63,717 nt of DNA from CAYWVR01 sp964461715 (GTDB taxonomy: Bacteria > Planctomycetota > Phycisphaerae > FEN-1346): contig CAYWVR010000021.1 of NCBI GenBank assembly GCA_964461715.1, forward strand, positions 1 to 63,717, written 5' to 3'. The number at the start of each line of letters is the position of its first letter. Positions within the stretch are counted from its first letter, which is position 1. The notes beneath the pieces are model-generated. The model worked only from the letters and a program-made list of their open reading frames with translations, did not search any database and had not been told where the DNA came from. The translations under genes were made by a program, and so were the position numbers. Below, piece after piece: positions 16,066 through 24,212 of this stretch.

Positions 16066-17931
16066 CTACATGGATAAAGCCGACGACGCCCGGCGGCGCC
16101 GAAGGATCGCCAGACCGCCCAGCGCCGCCAGAGCCAGCGCCCCGGGTTCGGGCGCGGCTGCGACGGCCCCGATGGCCAGGGCCGGCGCCGCCGCGATGTC
16201 GAGCGCCCGGAGAACCAGCTCCCGGGCGCCGTCACAGACGACCAGGCCGCCCTCGCCGATCGAGAGCGTGTCGAGGTGCTGATCGACGCCGAGGTGGAGC
16301 GTCGCCTCGGTGACCGCGACGGAAAGGCCCTCGCCGCCGTCGGTGTTGAGGTCCATCGTGCCGGCCCCGACGTCGAGAAGGGCTTGCCCGGCGAGGGCCA
16401 CCGGCCCGTCCAGCGTCCACGTGCCGAGGCCCGTTTTTGTGAGCACGGCCCCGTCGGCGAGGTCGAGCGGGCCGGTCGTGGTCAGCGTCTGCCCGGTCGC
16501 GATGTTGACGGCCCCGCCCGTGCAGTGGACGGGTATCGCGAACGTGCCGAACCCGGCCAGTGTCCCGCCCGCCAGGTCCAGTCGCGGCGTGGTGAGGGTG
16601 CCCCATCCGACCTCGACGCGTCCGCCCGTCCAGACGGTCAGGGGGGTGGCGAGGTCCGCCCAGCCCCAGACCCGCAGGCATCCCGCCCCGCCGGGGCCGG
16701 CGTCCGTGCCGCCGACGAAGACGGCCCCGTCGGCGTCCCAGACGGCGTCGGTGTCGACGGTGAAGGTGGCGTCGGCGCCGGGGGCGGCGCCGATCCAGGC
16801 GTCCTGGACGGCCAGCGTGCCGTCGGTCGCGGTCAGGCCCGTCGCGGTCCCGGCGGATTCACCCACCACCAGCGACGGGGCGCCGGCGTCGGTCGAGGTG
16901 AGGCTGTGGGTGCGGCCGGAGAAGTCGAGGGTCACTTGGCCGGCGTCGACGACGGCCCGTCGATTCTCGAGGTCTGTCGTGGCGGGCCAGTAGACGGTCG
17001 AGGTGGGCCCCGCGTCGAAGCGGAGGACGTCCCGGGCCCCGGGGACCGCCTGGACGGGCGCGCCGTCGAAGGTCGTCTGCCAGTTGGCGGCATCGTTGTA
17101 CGGCGCGGCGCCGCCCGTGTAGCTGAACGTGTAGCTCTCGGTCAGCCCGGCCTCGATCCAATCGAGGAACTGGGAGACGCGGGTTACGGCCATGGCGTCG
17201 CCGTAATCGGCGTTGGCCGTCCCGTCGATGTAGGAGAGGAAGCTGTGGATGCCCGCCAGCTTCTCCGTGCCCCCGTCTTCGAGGAACATGCCCCCGCCGC
17301 TGTCGCCGCTGGCGATACAGAACTCGTGGTCGAGCGGCTGCCAACGGCCGAAGCGGTTGTCGCCGGAGAAGGGCGTGGGATTGTCGAAGTCGGCCAGGAG
17401 AAGGTGGTCGGGGTAGCCGAGGCCCGTGCCCGCGACGTCGAAGACGTTGGGGCCCGCCCGTTTCGTGCCGCTTGGGTTGATATCGCCCGTCAGGCCGTCG
17501 CCGGTCCGTCCGTAGCCGACCATGATGCCGATCTGGCCGACCTCGTCGTCGTCGGTGTAGAGCGCGGCGGGCGTCTCGGTGAGGTTGAGGGTCGAGAGGC
17601 GCCAGATCGTCAGGTCGTAGCCGTTCCCGACCTCGCCCGTCCAGCCGGGATGGACGACCCGCCAGACGCGCGTGTCGGTGCCGCTTGGCAGCGTGAAGCT
17701 CGTCCCGGTTACGTGGGCGGCCGTGAGGACGTAGTTCGGGGCGACGAGGACCCCGGAGGCGGAGGCGGACCCGGCGATGCGGCCGACGGACTGATACGGG
17801 GGCTCCAGGGCAAGGCTGGTGTGCACGCTGTCGTCGACGTCGTGGCGGCGGGTGCCGCCCGAGGCCGGGAGTGTGAGGATCAGAAGGACGGCCAGGGCGC
17901 GCGGCCCCGGCCCGAACACGACGCGCCCCAT
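16066..17931 (-). CDS. Secreted trypsin-like serine protease with PEP-CTERM anchor
   Basis: 621 residues. Signal peptide 1-25, then an S1-type protease domain about 45-265 with the full catalytic triad: H73 in LTAAHV, D106 in GYDLTIWRL and S211 in SGDSGGG. Residues 270-590 are a long, repetitive, Gly/Thr/Ala-rich beta region resembling autotransporter- or beta-helix-type passenger repeats seen with PEP-CTERM proteins. The C-terminus has the PEP-CTERM sorting signal: PEPGALALAALGGLAILRRRR. Such proteins are expected to be processed by an exosortase, which is not in this window. Start ATG 17931; putative promoter at 18003-18031. It may be the head of an operon with the kinase below it. Substrates unknown. 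Confidence 0.88.
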   Translation of the reverse strand: MGRVVFGPGPRALAVLLILTLPASGGTRRHDVDDSVHTSLALEPPYQSVGRIAGSASASGVLVAPNYVLTAAHVTGTSFTLPSGTDTRVWRVVHPGWTGEVGNGYDLTIWRLSTLNLTETPAALYTDDDEVGQIGIMVGYGRTGDGLTGDINPSGTKRAGPNVFDVAGTGLGYPDHLLLADFDNPTPFSGDNRFGRWQPLDHEFCIASGDSGGGMFLEDGGTEKLAGIHSFLSYIDGTANADYGDAMAVTRVSQFLDWIEAGLTESYTFSYTGGAAPYNDAANWQTTFDGAPVQAVPGARDVLRFDAGPTSTVYWPATTDLENRRAVVDAGQVTLDFSGRTHSLTSTDAGAPSLVVGESAGTATGLTATDGTLAVQDAWIGAAPGADATFTVDTDAVWDADGAVFVGGTDAGPGGAGCLRVWGWADLATPLTVWTGGRVEVGWGTLTTPRLDLAGGTLAGFGTFAIPVHCTGGAVNIATGQTLTTTGPLDLADGAVLTKTGLGTWTLDGPVALAGQALLDVGAGTMDLNTDGGEGLSVAVTEATLHLGVDQHLDTLSIGEGGLVVCDGARELVLRALDIAAAPALAIGAVAAAPEPGALALAALGGLAILRRRRASSALSM

Positions 17932-18002
17932 CGGCTGAGCCCCCTGACCTTTCCCCCCCCCCGCCCCCGTGGCGCACCCGGACGGAGCGCACCCTCCGCA
18001 TC

Positions 18003-18031
18003 ACTATACACGATAATCCGGCCGGCGGCAA
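18003..18031 (-). promoter_or_regulatory. Putative promoter for the PEP-CTERM protease
   Basis: Minus strand TTGCCG (18026-18031), 17-base spacer, TATAGT (18003-18008); good -10, moderate -35; 72 bases upstream of the start at 17931. Confidence 0.4.
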
Positions 18032-19050
18032 ATCATCGCGCCTGCTCCAGCCGCTCCGGCCAGTCTCGGCCGACCCAGTCCCGCCGAGGGTCACCCCTGG
18101 CGTCAACCGTTCAAGCGGTCGGTTCTATCTGGCGGGAAACCGGCCATTCCCACTTTGCGTTGAACCGCGGCCGCATAGTATCTTGACGAATCGCCATCTC
18201 AGGTTGCACACGAAGGATCGACAGAAGCCGGCCGCCGACGCCGAGGCAGCCCGAAAGCGTTACCTTGGGGCCGCGGCACAAGGGAGGTGTCCGCATGGTC
18301 CGTTGGGTAGGGCCGGCGGACGCCCAGCCGGGCGCGTGATCGTCTCACGATTCTCCCTCGGTCTCACTCGCCGCACGGTGGGCGAGGTATTCCTCCAGCG
18401 CGGCCACGGTGAGGACCGTGGGCAGGAGGCCCGTCCCCAGTCCGAACACACCGACGGAGATGCATATCGGCACGGCCCAGGCGTTGGCGCGCATCGCACG
18501 CCGCGGCTGGCGGGCGGGGCGGGATCGAAGCATGCCTCGACCGTCCCTTCGATCGGCCTGTCGGCGACCGTCCCGCGGTAAGTGCCGGCGCCGTCGGGGC
18601 CTATGCGCGTGATCGCAAGATCGATCGTGCCGCCCACGAGCGTCCACGGGTCCGGGTCGAAGCATCCCTCGGCCCGGATCGTGCCGTGCGCGACGCGGGC
18701 TCCGCGACGGGCGTCGGTTTAACGCAACCCTAGCGCCGACCTAAGCCGACGCACACGCCCGTGGGGTAGAGTGTCGTCAGGAGGGTCCTGCTTGCCGCTC
18801 CATTCCGGAAGTGAGGACGCGGTGCATCCAGAGGAGGCGGGCGGGGCCGGGTCGGCAACGAGAACACGAACGCCAGGCACGCTCAGGGCGGAGGGGAAGG
18901 AGGTCGGATGACTTAGCGGAAACGTAATAAAGCCCTAATCGATTTCGCACATTCGCAGAGTAGGCTCTTCTGTCAACAGGGGAGGGAGTGCTTGGAGACT
19001 CAGCTTATCCGACGAGTGGTCGGACTGCGAGCACACCCGGTCCGCAGCGA
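18032..19050. other. Long region with almost no recognisable genes
   Basis: About 1 kb between divergent genes. Apart from the fragment at 18345-18725 I see no ORF with family-like sequence. The last 150 bases become A+T-richer (near 18915-18970), as expected for a promoter region of the operon starting at 19069, but no convincing -35/-10 pair stands out. An A+T-poor, repeat-poor stretch elsewhere. Confidence 0.5.
18345..18725 (-). pseudogene. Frameshifted fragment of a small protein gene
   Basis: Reading leftward, one frame (from about 18717) gives GTIRAEGCFDPDPW, GGTIDLAITRIGPDG and GTVEACFDPAPP, a beta-like sequence with a repeated CFDP motif and no ATG. Around 18495-18515 the sensible sequence moves by one base into another frame: RANAWAVPICISVGVFGLG, then TGLLPTVLTVAALEEY to the stop at 18345. 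An ATG at 18494 could alternatively make the second part a stand-alone 49-residue membrane protein. Either a decayed gene or a sequencing indel; family unknown. Confidence 0.3.
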
Positions 19051-19068
19051 TTATGGAGGATGTACGCT

Positions 19069-20058
19069 ATGAAACACAAGCTAAGCACCGTAGCCGCAGG
19101 GCTGCTGGTGGCGCTGATCGGGGCGACGATCGTCTCCGCCCAACCGGCGGGGGTGGTCGGGTACAACGCCCTCGAAGTGCCGCCGCAGACGGATGCGATT
19201 CTCTCGGTACCGTTTCCGAGGAGTCTTGAGCAGGACCTGACGATCAACGCCGACCCGATGGGCAGCACGACGCTGCCGCTGGCCGCCGGGACCCTCGCGG
19301 GCGAGTCGTACGACGGCATGTACTACGTCCGCTTCACGGGCGGCGGCGCGCAGGGCCTCTGGAGCACGGTGGTCGGCAACACCGACAACGACATCACCAT
19401 CACGGATTCCGACGTCGCGGCCCTTGTGGGCAACGGCGACACGTTCCGCATCTACAAGCACTGGACGGTCGGCGGCCTGTTCCCGGCCGGCCGCATCGAC
19501 TTCGCGTTCGTCGACGGGACGCAGGTCCTGCTGTACGACAACGATGTCGCCGGCAAGTTCAAGCTTCCCGACGAGACGCTGACGTACCGTACGGTTCCCC
19601 CGCCGGCCGGCTGGAAGTCGACGAAGATCGGCGGCGGGGACAACTCCATCATCGAGCCGGAGTCGATGTTCGTTCTGCGTAACGGCAGCAACAGCGAGAC
19701 GCTGGTTCACACCTCTTCCGGCGCCGTGCCGGACTACACGGTCTGCTACCTCGTGGACGGCAACGTCGACAAGGACTACATGCTCGGCAGCGGATATCCG
19801 GTCGACATGACGGTCGTGGACCTCGGTTTCGGCGGCGTCGCCGGTCGGCAGATTCTGCTGTTCGACCACGACGGCTCAGGCCGGTTCAAGCTGCCCGACG
19901 AGACGCTGACGTACCGTACGGTTCCCCCGCCGGCCGGCTGGAAGTCGACGAAGACGGGCGGCGGCGATGACAGTCCGGTCCCGAATTCCTCGGGTTGGAT
20001 TTTCCGTCAGAGCGCCGCGGATGCCGGCGGCCTGATTACGAGCGTTCGTCCCTACTAA
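19069..20058 (+). CDS. TIGR02597-like secreted protein with an internal duplicated block
   Basis: 329 residues; signal peptide 1-28 (KLSTVAAGLLVALIGATIVS). The mature start PAGVVGYNALEVPPQTDAIL followed by SVPF and the regular beta pattern recall TIGR02597, an uncharacterised exported family mainly of Verrucomicrobia. Two blocks share an identical 21-22-residue segment beginning FKLPDETLTYRTVPPPAGWK; at DNA level 69 bases are repeated with one mismatch (19558-19626 and 19885-19953). Start at ATG 19069 because GGAGG (19055-19059) is 9 bases before it; ATG 19060 touches the site. It heads three secreted-protein genes (27 and 68 bases apart) that precede the Ton-secretion operon, making it a candidate substrate or surface component of that system. 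Function unknown. Confidence 0.6.
   Translation: MKHKLSTVAAGLLVALIGATIVSAQPAGVVGYNALEVPPQTDAILSVPFPRSLEQDLTINADPMGSTTLPLAAGTLAGESYDGMYYVRFTGGGAQGLWSTVVGNTDNDITITDSDVAALVGNGDTFRIYKHWTVGGLFPAGRIDFAFVDGTQVLLYDNDVAGKFKLPDETLTYRTVPPPAGWKSTKIGGGDNSIIEPESMFVLRNGSNSETLVHTSSGAVPDYTVCYLVDGNVDKDYMLGSGYPVDMTVVDLGFGGVAGRQILLFDHDGSGRFKLPDETLTYRTVPPPAGWKSTKTGGGDDSPVPNSSGWIFRQSAADAGGLITSVRPY
19558..19626 (+). repeat. 69-base intragenic direct repeat, copy 1
   Basis: Identical to 19885-19953 except for one base (CTT versus CTG leucine codon). In phase with the coding frame, 327 bases apart. Confidence 0.9.
19885..19953 (+). repeat. 69-base intragenic direct repeat, copy 2
   Basis: Second copy of the block at 19558-19626. 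Flanking codons diverge quickly on both sides, which argues for recent gene conversion or selection on the peptide. Confidence 0.9.
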
Positions 20059-20085
20059 CCGGAAAGACCCACGAAGGAGAAAGTT

Positions 20086-20703
20086 ATGAAGAATCTGGCC
20101 CTTTCTGTCGCTTTGTGCCTGGTGGCCTCGACCGTCGCCCACGGCGGCGTCCAGGTCGCGCTCGACTACTACGGCTTCGCGGATGAGAACGGCGATTTGC
20201 TGACCACCAACTCGAAGGTCGTCATGGTCATCGACAAGGATGGCGACGGCCTCGCCGGGTTCGGCCTGACCGCGTCCCCCGCCACCCAGAACGCCCCGAC
20301 GGACACGTTCCTGCTCGATGCGGACGATGTGATCGTCCCGGACTGGAACGAGGAGACGGGTGACTACGGCTCGCCCCCGTACTGTCTGTCGACGTCCTAC
20401 GACTTCGACCTGGGCAGCGGGATCGACGCGGACGACCACATTTTCGTGTTCTGGTACCCCGGTCTGGGCATCAGCGCGACCGAGCCGGGCACGGGCCCGT
20501 CGGGCGCCGGGCAGGTGTTCGGCGTGATCGAGTGCACCAACCAGGGGCTCCCCCCCGACAACAACAGCTATACCTTCTCGGATCTGAACGATACCTGGGA
20601 GGGCAGCCAAACCGCCGTCTACTCGACGGCCCCCGAGCCGGCGACGATCGCCCTCATGCTGGTCGGCAGCGGCCTCGCGCTGCTGCGCCGTCGCCGCGCG
20701 TAA
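20086..20703 (+). CDS. PEP-CTERM sorting-domain protein
   Basis: 205 residues; signal peptide 1-20 (KNLALSVALCLVASTVAHGG), a beta-rich middle with acidic loops including DKDGDGLAG (an EF-hand/calcium-loop-like stretch near 50-58), and a C-terminal PEP-CTERM signal PEPATIALMLVGSGLALLRR. Two cysteines are in the middle region. AAGGAG lies before ATG 20086. Second of three secreted-protein genes upstream of the Ton-secretion operon. The PEP-CTERM route predicts processing by an exosortase at the inner membrane and display on the surface or in exopolysaccharide. No enzymatic motif seen. Confidence 0.82.
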   Translation: MKNLALSVALCLVASTVAHGGVQVALDYYGFADENGDLLTTNSKVVMVIDKDGDGLAGFGLTASPATQNAPTDTFLLDADDVIVPDWNEETGDYGSPPYCLSTSYDFDLGSGIDADDHIFVFWYPGLGISATEPGTGPSGAGQVFGVIECTNQGLPPDNNSYTFSDLNDTWEGSQTAVYSTAPEPATIALMLVGSGLALLRRRRA

Positions 20704-20771
20704 CGCGCAACCATGCCTCTTCGGACACGGTGCGAACCGTAACACGTAACGCAAAAAAGGAGCAGTGAACC

Positions 20772-22796
20772 ATGAAATACCTGAAGAACGTTGCCATGCT
20801 CACGCTGGTGCTGGCCTTGGCCGGTGCGGCCCAGGCGCAGCCCTTCTACCAGAATGTCGGCGATCCCGCCGACGGGCGCCAGGACACCAACGATCCGTGG
20901 CTGGACGATGTGGTTGACGAGTCCCAGACGTGGACGAACGACAAGGTGTACGTGCTCCGCGACCAGATTTACGTCCTCGACGGCGTCACGCTGACCATCG
21001 AGCCCGGCACGGTCATCCTGGGCTTCGGTCCGGATGACGTCGCCACGGGCCGCGGCGGCGCCCTGATCATCACCCGCGGCGCCAAGCTGATCGCCCAGGG
21101 CGAGCCGAACGCCCCGATCATCTTCACCTCCAACAACGACTTCGACACCTGGCCCGCCGGCGGCCATGCCGCCTCCGGCAAGGACCTCAAGAATCACGCC
21201 TGGCGCGAGACCTGCCAGGAGTGGGGCAACCTGGTCATCATGGGCCGGGCCCTCGTCTCCGACGGCGGCGATACCGACTCGCCGGCCGGCAACACCGAGC
21301 AGCCGACGGGCGACAACATCAGCCCGATGGAAGGCCTCCTGGCCGAGACTACGCCCGACCCGCTGGTCTTCTTCGGCGGCGGCAACGCCTGGACCTGGCC
21401 CGAGGGCGACATCGAGCACCAGGACAACGACGACAGCGGCACGATCCACCACATCCAGCTCCGCTACGGCGGCAAGGTCGTCGGCCAGACCAACGAGCTG
21501 AACGGCCTGTCGCTCGGCGGCCTGGGTCGCGGCACCGACATGCATCACATCAGCATCATGAACAACGTCGACGACGGCATCGAGATTTGGGGCGGCACGT
21601 TCAACCTGAAGTACTTCGAGATCTGGAACATCGGCGACGACAGCTTCGATCTCGACGCCGGTTGGCGCGGCAAGGCCCAGTTCGGCCTCATCGTCCAGGG
21701 CTACAGCATCGACACGAACTCCGGCGGGGGCGTCTGCGACAACGCCATCGAGCATGACGGGGCCGAGGACGACGACGCTCAGCCCGTCACCACCATCACC
21801 TGCTGCAACCTGACCGTCATCGGCCAGCCCGCGGGCGGCGACAACGGCACCGAGTGGCGCGACAACTGCCGCGTCCAGTACCGGAATTGCCTCTTCATGG
21901 GCATCGGCGGCGACGTGATCAAGAACAAGGGCACCGACGGCGAGGACGGCCGCACGAGCGGCAGCGCCGGTTACGGCAAGAAGGGCACCCTCACCTGGGC
22001 CCAGTGCTGGAACACGGCGTACACCCACTCGCACGACTGGACTGCCACCGTCAACGCCCTCACCCCCGAACCCGCGACCAGTGACTTCCGTCACCCGGTC
22101 AACATGTACCAGGCCCAGAGCCAGGGCGATCCGTCCATCGGCCAGGGCATGCTCTGCGAGATCACCGACACCGTGTTCTACAACAACCTCGGCCTCAACC
22201 TCGGCGGCGGCGATCCCTACGCTGAGGCCAACGCCGTGGGCGTGACGATCGCGGGCGGCACCAACGGGGCCAAGAAGAACGTCGTGGCCGCCAACCAGCC
22301 GATCGTGGACATCACCTACAGCATCTTCGACGAGGACGCGGACGGCAACCCCGGCGTCACCAAGGGCGGTCGCGAGATTTACCCGGTGATCAACCTCGAT
22401 CCGCGTGCGGCGAATTCGGCGACGAACAGCTACGCGACGGCGCCGGTGGACGGCTTCTTCACGCCGGCTCCCTATCGCGGTGCGTTCAGCCCGACCTACA
22501 ACTGGCTCGAAGGCTGGTCGGCCTCCGACGCGATCTATCGCGTCGTCGACGGCGTCAACGAGCCGCTGCTCTCCAGCCCGGCGAACCCGCCGGCTCCCGC
22601 GGCCCCAACGCTCGAGATGACCGCGTCGCTGTTCTTCGCGACGGTCGCCGGCCGCGCCTACACCGTCGAAGAGGCGCCGAGCCCGAGCGGTCCGTGGAGC
22701 CCCGTCGGCACCCTGATCGGCGACGGCACCGTCAAGGCCGTCACGGACCTCGAAGAGTTCGACTCCGGCAAGTTCTACCGCCTGATCAACCAGTAG
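20772..22796 (+). CDS. Large secreted beta-helix-type protein
   Basis: 674 residues; signal peptide 1-22. The sequence TLTIEPGTVILGFGPDD followed by GALIITRGAKLIAQG and NAPIIFTS is the well-known start of a right-handed parallel beta-helix seen in secreted or lipid-anchored surface proteins. Repeated short strands with Gly/Asn/Asp turns continue to about residue 560 (HHISIMNNVDDGIEIWGGTF, FEIWNIGDDSFDLDAGW). Residues about 610-674 form a small C-terminal domain (AYTVEEAPSPSGPWSPVG ... GKFYRLI) of the type common at the C-termini of verrucomicrobial and planctomycetal exported proteins. No catalytic residues can be named, so it may bind or cleave polysaccharide or act structurally. AAAAAAGGAG precedes ATG 20772. 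It is the largest candidate cargo of the adjacent secretion system. Confidence 0.75.
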   Translation: MKYLKNVAMLTLVLALAGAAQAQPFYQNVGDPADGRQDTNDPWLDDVVDESQTWTNDKVYVLRDQIYVLDGVTLTIEPGTVILGFGPDDVATGRGGALIITRGAKLIAQGEPNAPIIFTSNNDFDTWPAGGHAASGKDLKNHAWRETCQEWGNLVIMGRALVSDGGDTDSPAGNTEQPTGDNISPMEGLLAETTPDPLVFFGGGNAWTWPEGDIEHQDNDDSGTIHHIQLRYGGKVVGQTNELNGLSLGGLGRGTDMHHISIMNNVDDGIEIWGGTFNLKYFEIWNIGDDSFDLDAGWRGKAQFGLIVQGYSIDTNSGGGVCDNAIEHDGAEDDDAQPVTTITCCNLTVIGQPAGGDNGTEWRDNCRVQYRNCLFMGIGGDVIKNKGTDGEDGRTSGSAGYGKKGTLTWAQCWNTAYTHSHDWTATVNALTPEPATSDFRHPVNMYQAQSQGDPSIGQGMLCEITDTVFYNNLGLNLGGGDPYAEANAVGVTIAGGTNGAKKNVVAANQPIVDITYSIFDEDADGNPGVTKGGREIYPVINLDPRAANSATNSYATAPVDGFFTPAPYRGAFSPTYNWLEGWSASDAIYRVVDGVNEPLLSSPANPPAPAAPTLEMTASLFFATVAGRAYTVEEAPSPSGPWSPVGTLIGDGTVKAVTDLEEFDSGKFYRLINQ

Positions 22797-22834
22797 TTGC
22801 GGCGTCAGGCACGACGAGCGCGTGAAGAAAAACG

Positions 22835-22874
22835 AAGATCTGGTGGCAGGCGACGCCGCCTGCCACCAGGTCTT
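22835..22874. terminator. Strong stem-loop between the secreted trio and the Ton-secretion run
   Basis: 18-bp stem AAGATCTGGTGGCAGGCG (22835-22852) / CGCCTGCCACCAGGTCTT (22857-22874), one G-T pair, 4-base loop. No T-tract follows on the plus strand; on the minus strand CGTTTTTC follows. May attenuate read-through from 20772-22796 or process the message; the next start is 27 bases downstream. Confidence 0.5.
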
Positions 22875-22900
22875 CCCGACTCCATCGGGACGGTTGTTCG

Positions 22901-24160
22901 ATGACCAAGCGACTGCGAATCCTGCTCTGTGTGACCCTCGCCGCCACGATGGCGGTGACGTTCGGCCATGGCGCCTCGGCGGCCGAGACGCCGTCGAAGG
23001 CGGCCCGCGGCCCCGCGCTGCTCGACGTCCGGGACAAGCCTCTGGAGGCCTACCGGAAGGAGCTGCTGGACCTGGCGTTCGACGCGGCGACGGCGGTTCC
23101 GACCTACCCGCTCATCAAGGACCGGTCGCGGATGCAACTGAACGTCTTGACGTTCTATCTGAAGCTCGACCAGCCGCTGACGGCCCTGAAGAATGCCGAG
23201 AAGATCGAGAACTGGCGGCGCGGGGCGGCCTACGCCGACGTGGCGTGCTACCTGGTGCGGCACGGCCGTCCGCTGAAGGACGTGCAGTACTACCTCGACC
23301 TGGCGGCGGCGCTGTCGGACGGCACCGGCCAGGACTGGCGCCGGGCTCGGATCGTCGACCGGATCGCCCAGGCCCACGCCTGGGCGGGGGACACCGCGTC
23401 GGCCAAGTCGTGGGAGGCGGACCTGGTCGAGTCGGCCCCCTCGCATTCGGGGGGCGTGGCCGAAGTGCAGGCCATGCAGGCCGACGAGGAGACATTCGAC
23501 GACCGTTCCACGGACCTCGGCGAGCGTCTGGGTTCGCCCACGATGGAAATCCGGACCAACGCGTCGGCGACGGGCGTCGAGTTGCTGGACCGGTTCTACG
23601 GCGACGCCGGGAAGCGGACCGAGATCGAAACGAAGCTGCGGGCCGCCCTTCCGCGGCTGCCCATGGCTTACCGCGTCCATCTGTTCCGGGAACTGGCCGA
23701 GGTCGCCCTGAAGCACGAGGACAAGGCCGGGGCCCTCGGGTACGTCAACGAGGCGCAAGACGCCGTGGACAAAGCCAAGTGGGAGCCCCAGAACGGCATC
23801 GTGCTGAAGGTCCAGGTGGCGCGGCTGCGGCACCGGGCGGGCGAGCCGAAGAGGGCCCGAAGCGATACCGACGCCGCCCTCAAGGAATTCGACGAGGCCC
23901 GCGAGGCGATGCTCAGCATCGACCGGGCGGGCGTCCTGCGCTGGGTGGCCGAGACGTACCATGGGATGGGCCGGCCGGCCAAGGCCCTCGAAATCTACAA
24001 GCGGGCCGTCGGCGAGGGGCTCGTCAATCCGAATTCCCGGCCGCGGGCCGAAGACCTGGCGGCCACGTGCTGCTCGCTGGCCAAGCACGGCATCGAGCCC
24101 GATGCGGAGCTCTGGACCCGCCTCCGTGAAGTTCGCCAGGGGCTTGGCGACCCCTGGTAG
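22901..24160 (+). CDS. Exported alpha-helical repeat (TPR-like) protein
   Basis: 419 residues; signal peptide 1-28 (RILLCVTLAATMAVTFGHGA). The rest is a solenoid of helix pairs with TPR-like sequences, e.g. LYLKLDQPLTALKNAEKI-type and AETYHGMGRPAKALEIYKRA near 360-380. No enzymatic signature. First gene of the continuous run to 44649; the TonB-dependent receptor starts 52 bases downstream. Start at ATG 22901, with a weak ribosome-binding site behind a strong stem-loop. A scaffold or docking role in the periplasm for the receptor or secretion machinery is inference from position. I do not recognise a named family. Confidence 0.7.
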   Translation: MTKRLRILLCVTLAATMAVTFGHGASAAETPSKAARGPALLDVRDKPLEAYRKELLDLAFDAATAVPTYPLIKDRSRMQLNVLTFYLKLDQPLTALKNAEKIENWRRGAAYADVACYLVRHGRPLKDVQYYLDLAAALSDGTGQDWRRARIVDRIAQAHAWAGDTASAKSWEADLVESAPSHSGGVAEVQAMQADEETFDDRSTDLGERLGSPTMEIRTNASATGVELLDRFYGDAGKRTEIETKLRAALPRLPMAYRVHLFRELAEVALKHEDKAGALGYVNEAQDAVDKAKWEPQNGIVLKVQVARLRHRAGEPKRARSDTDAALKEFDEAREAMLSIDRAGVLRWVAETYHGMGRPAKALEIYKRAVGEGLVNPNSRPRAEDLAATCCSLAKHGIEPDAELWTRLREVRQGLGDPW

Positions 24161-24212
24161 GGAGGCGGACGAGTCGTCGGCGCCTGCCGGACGGGCAAGG
24201 GATGTGCGAACC

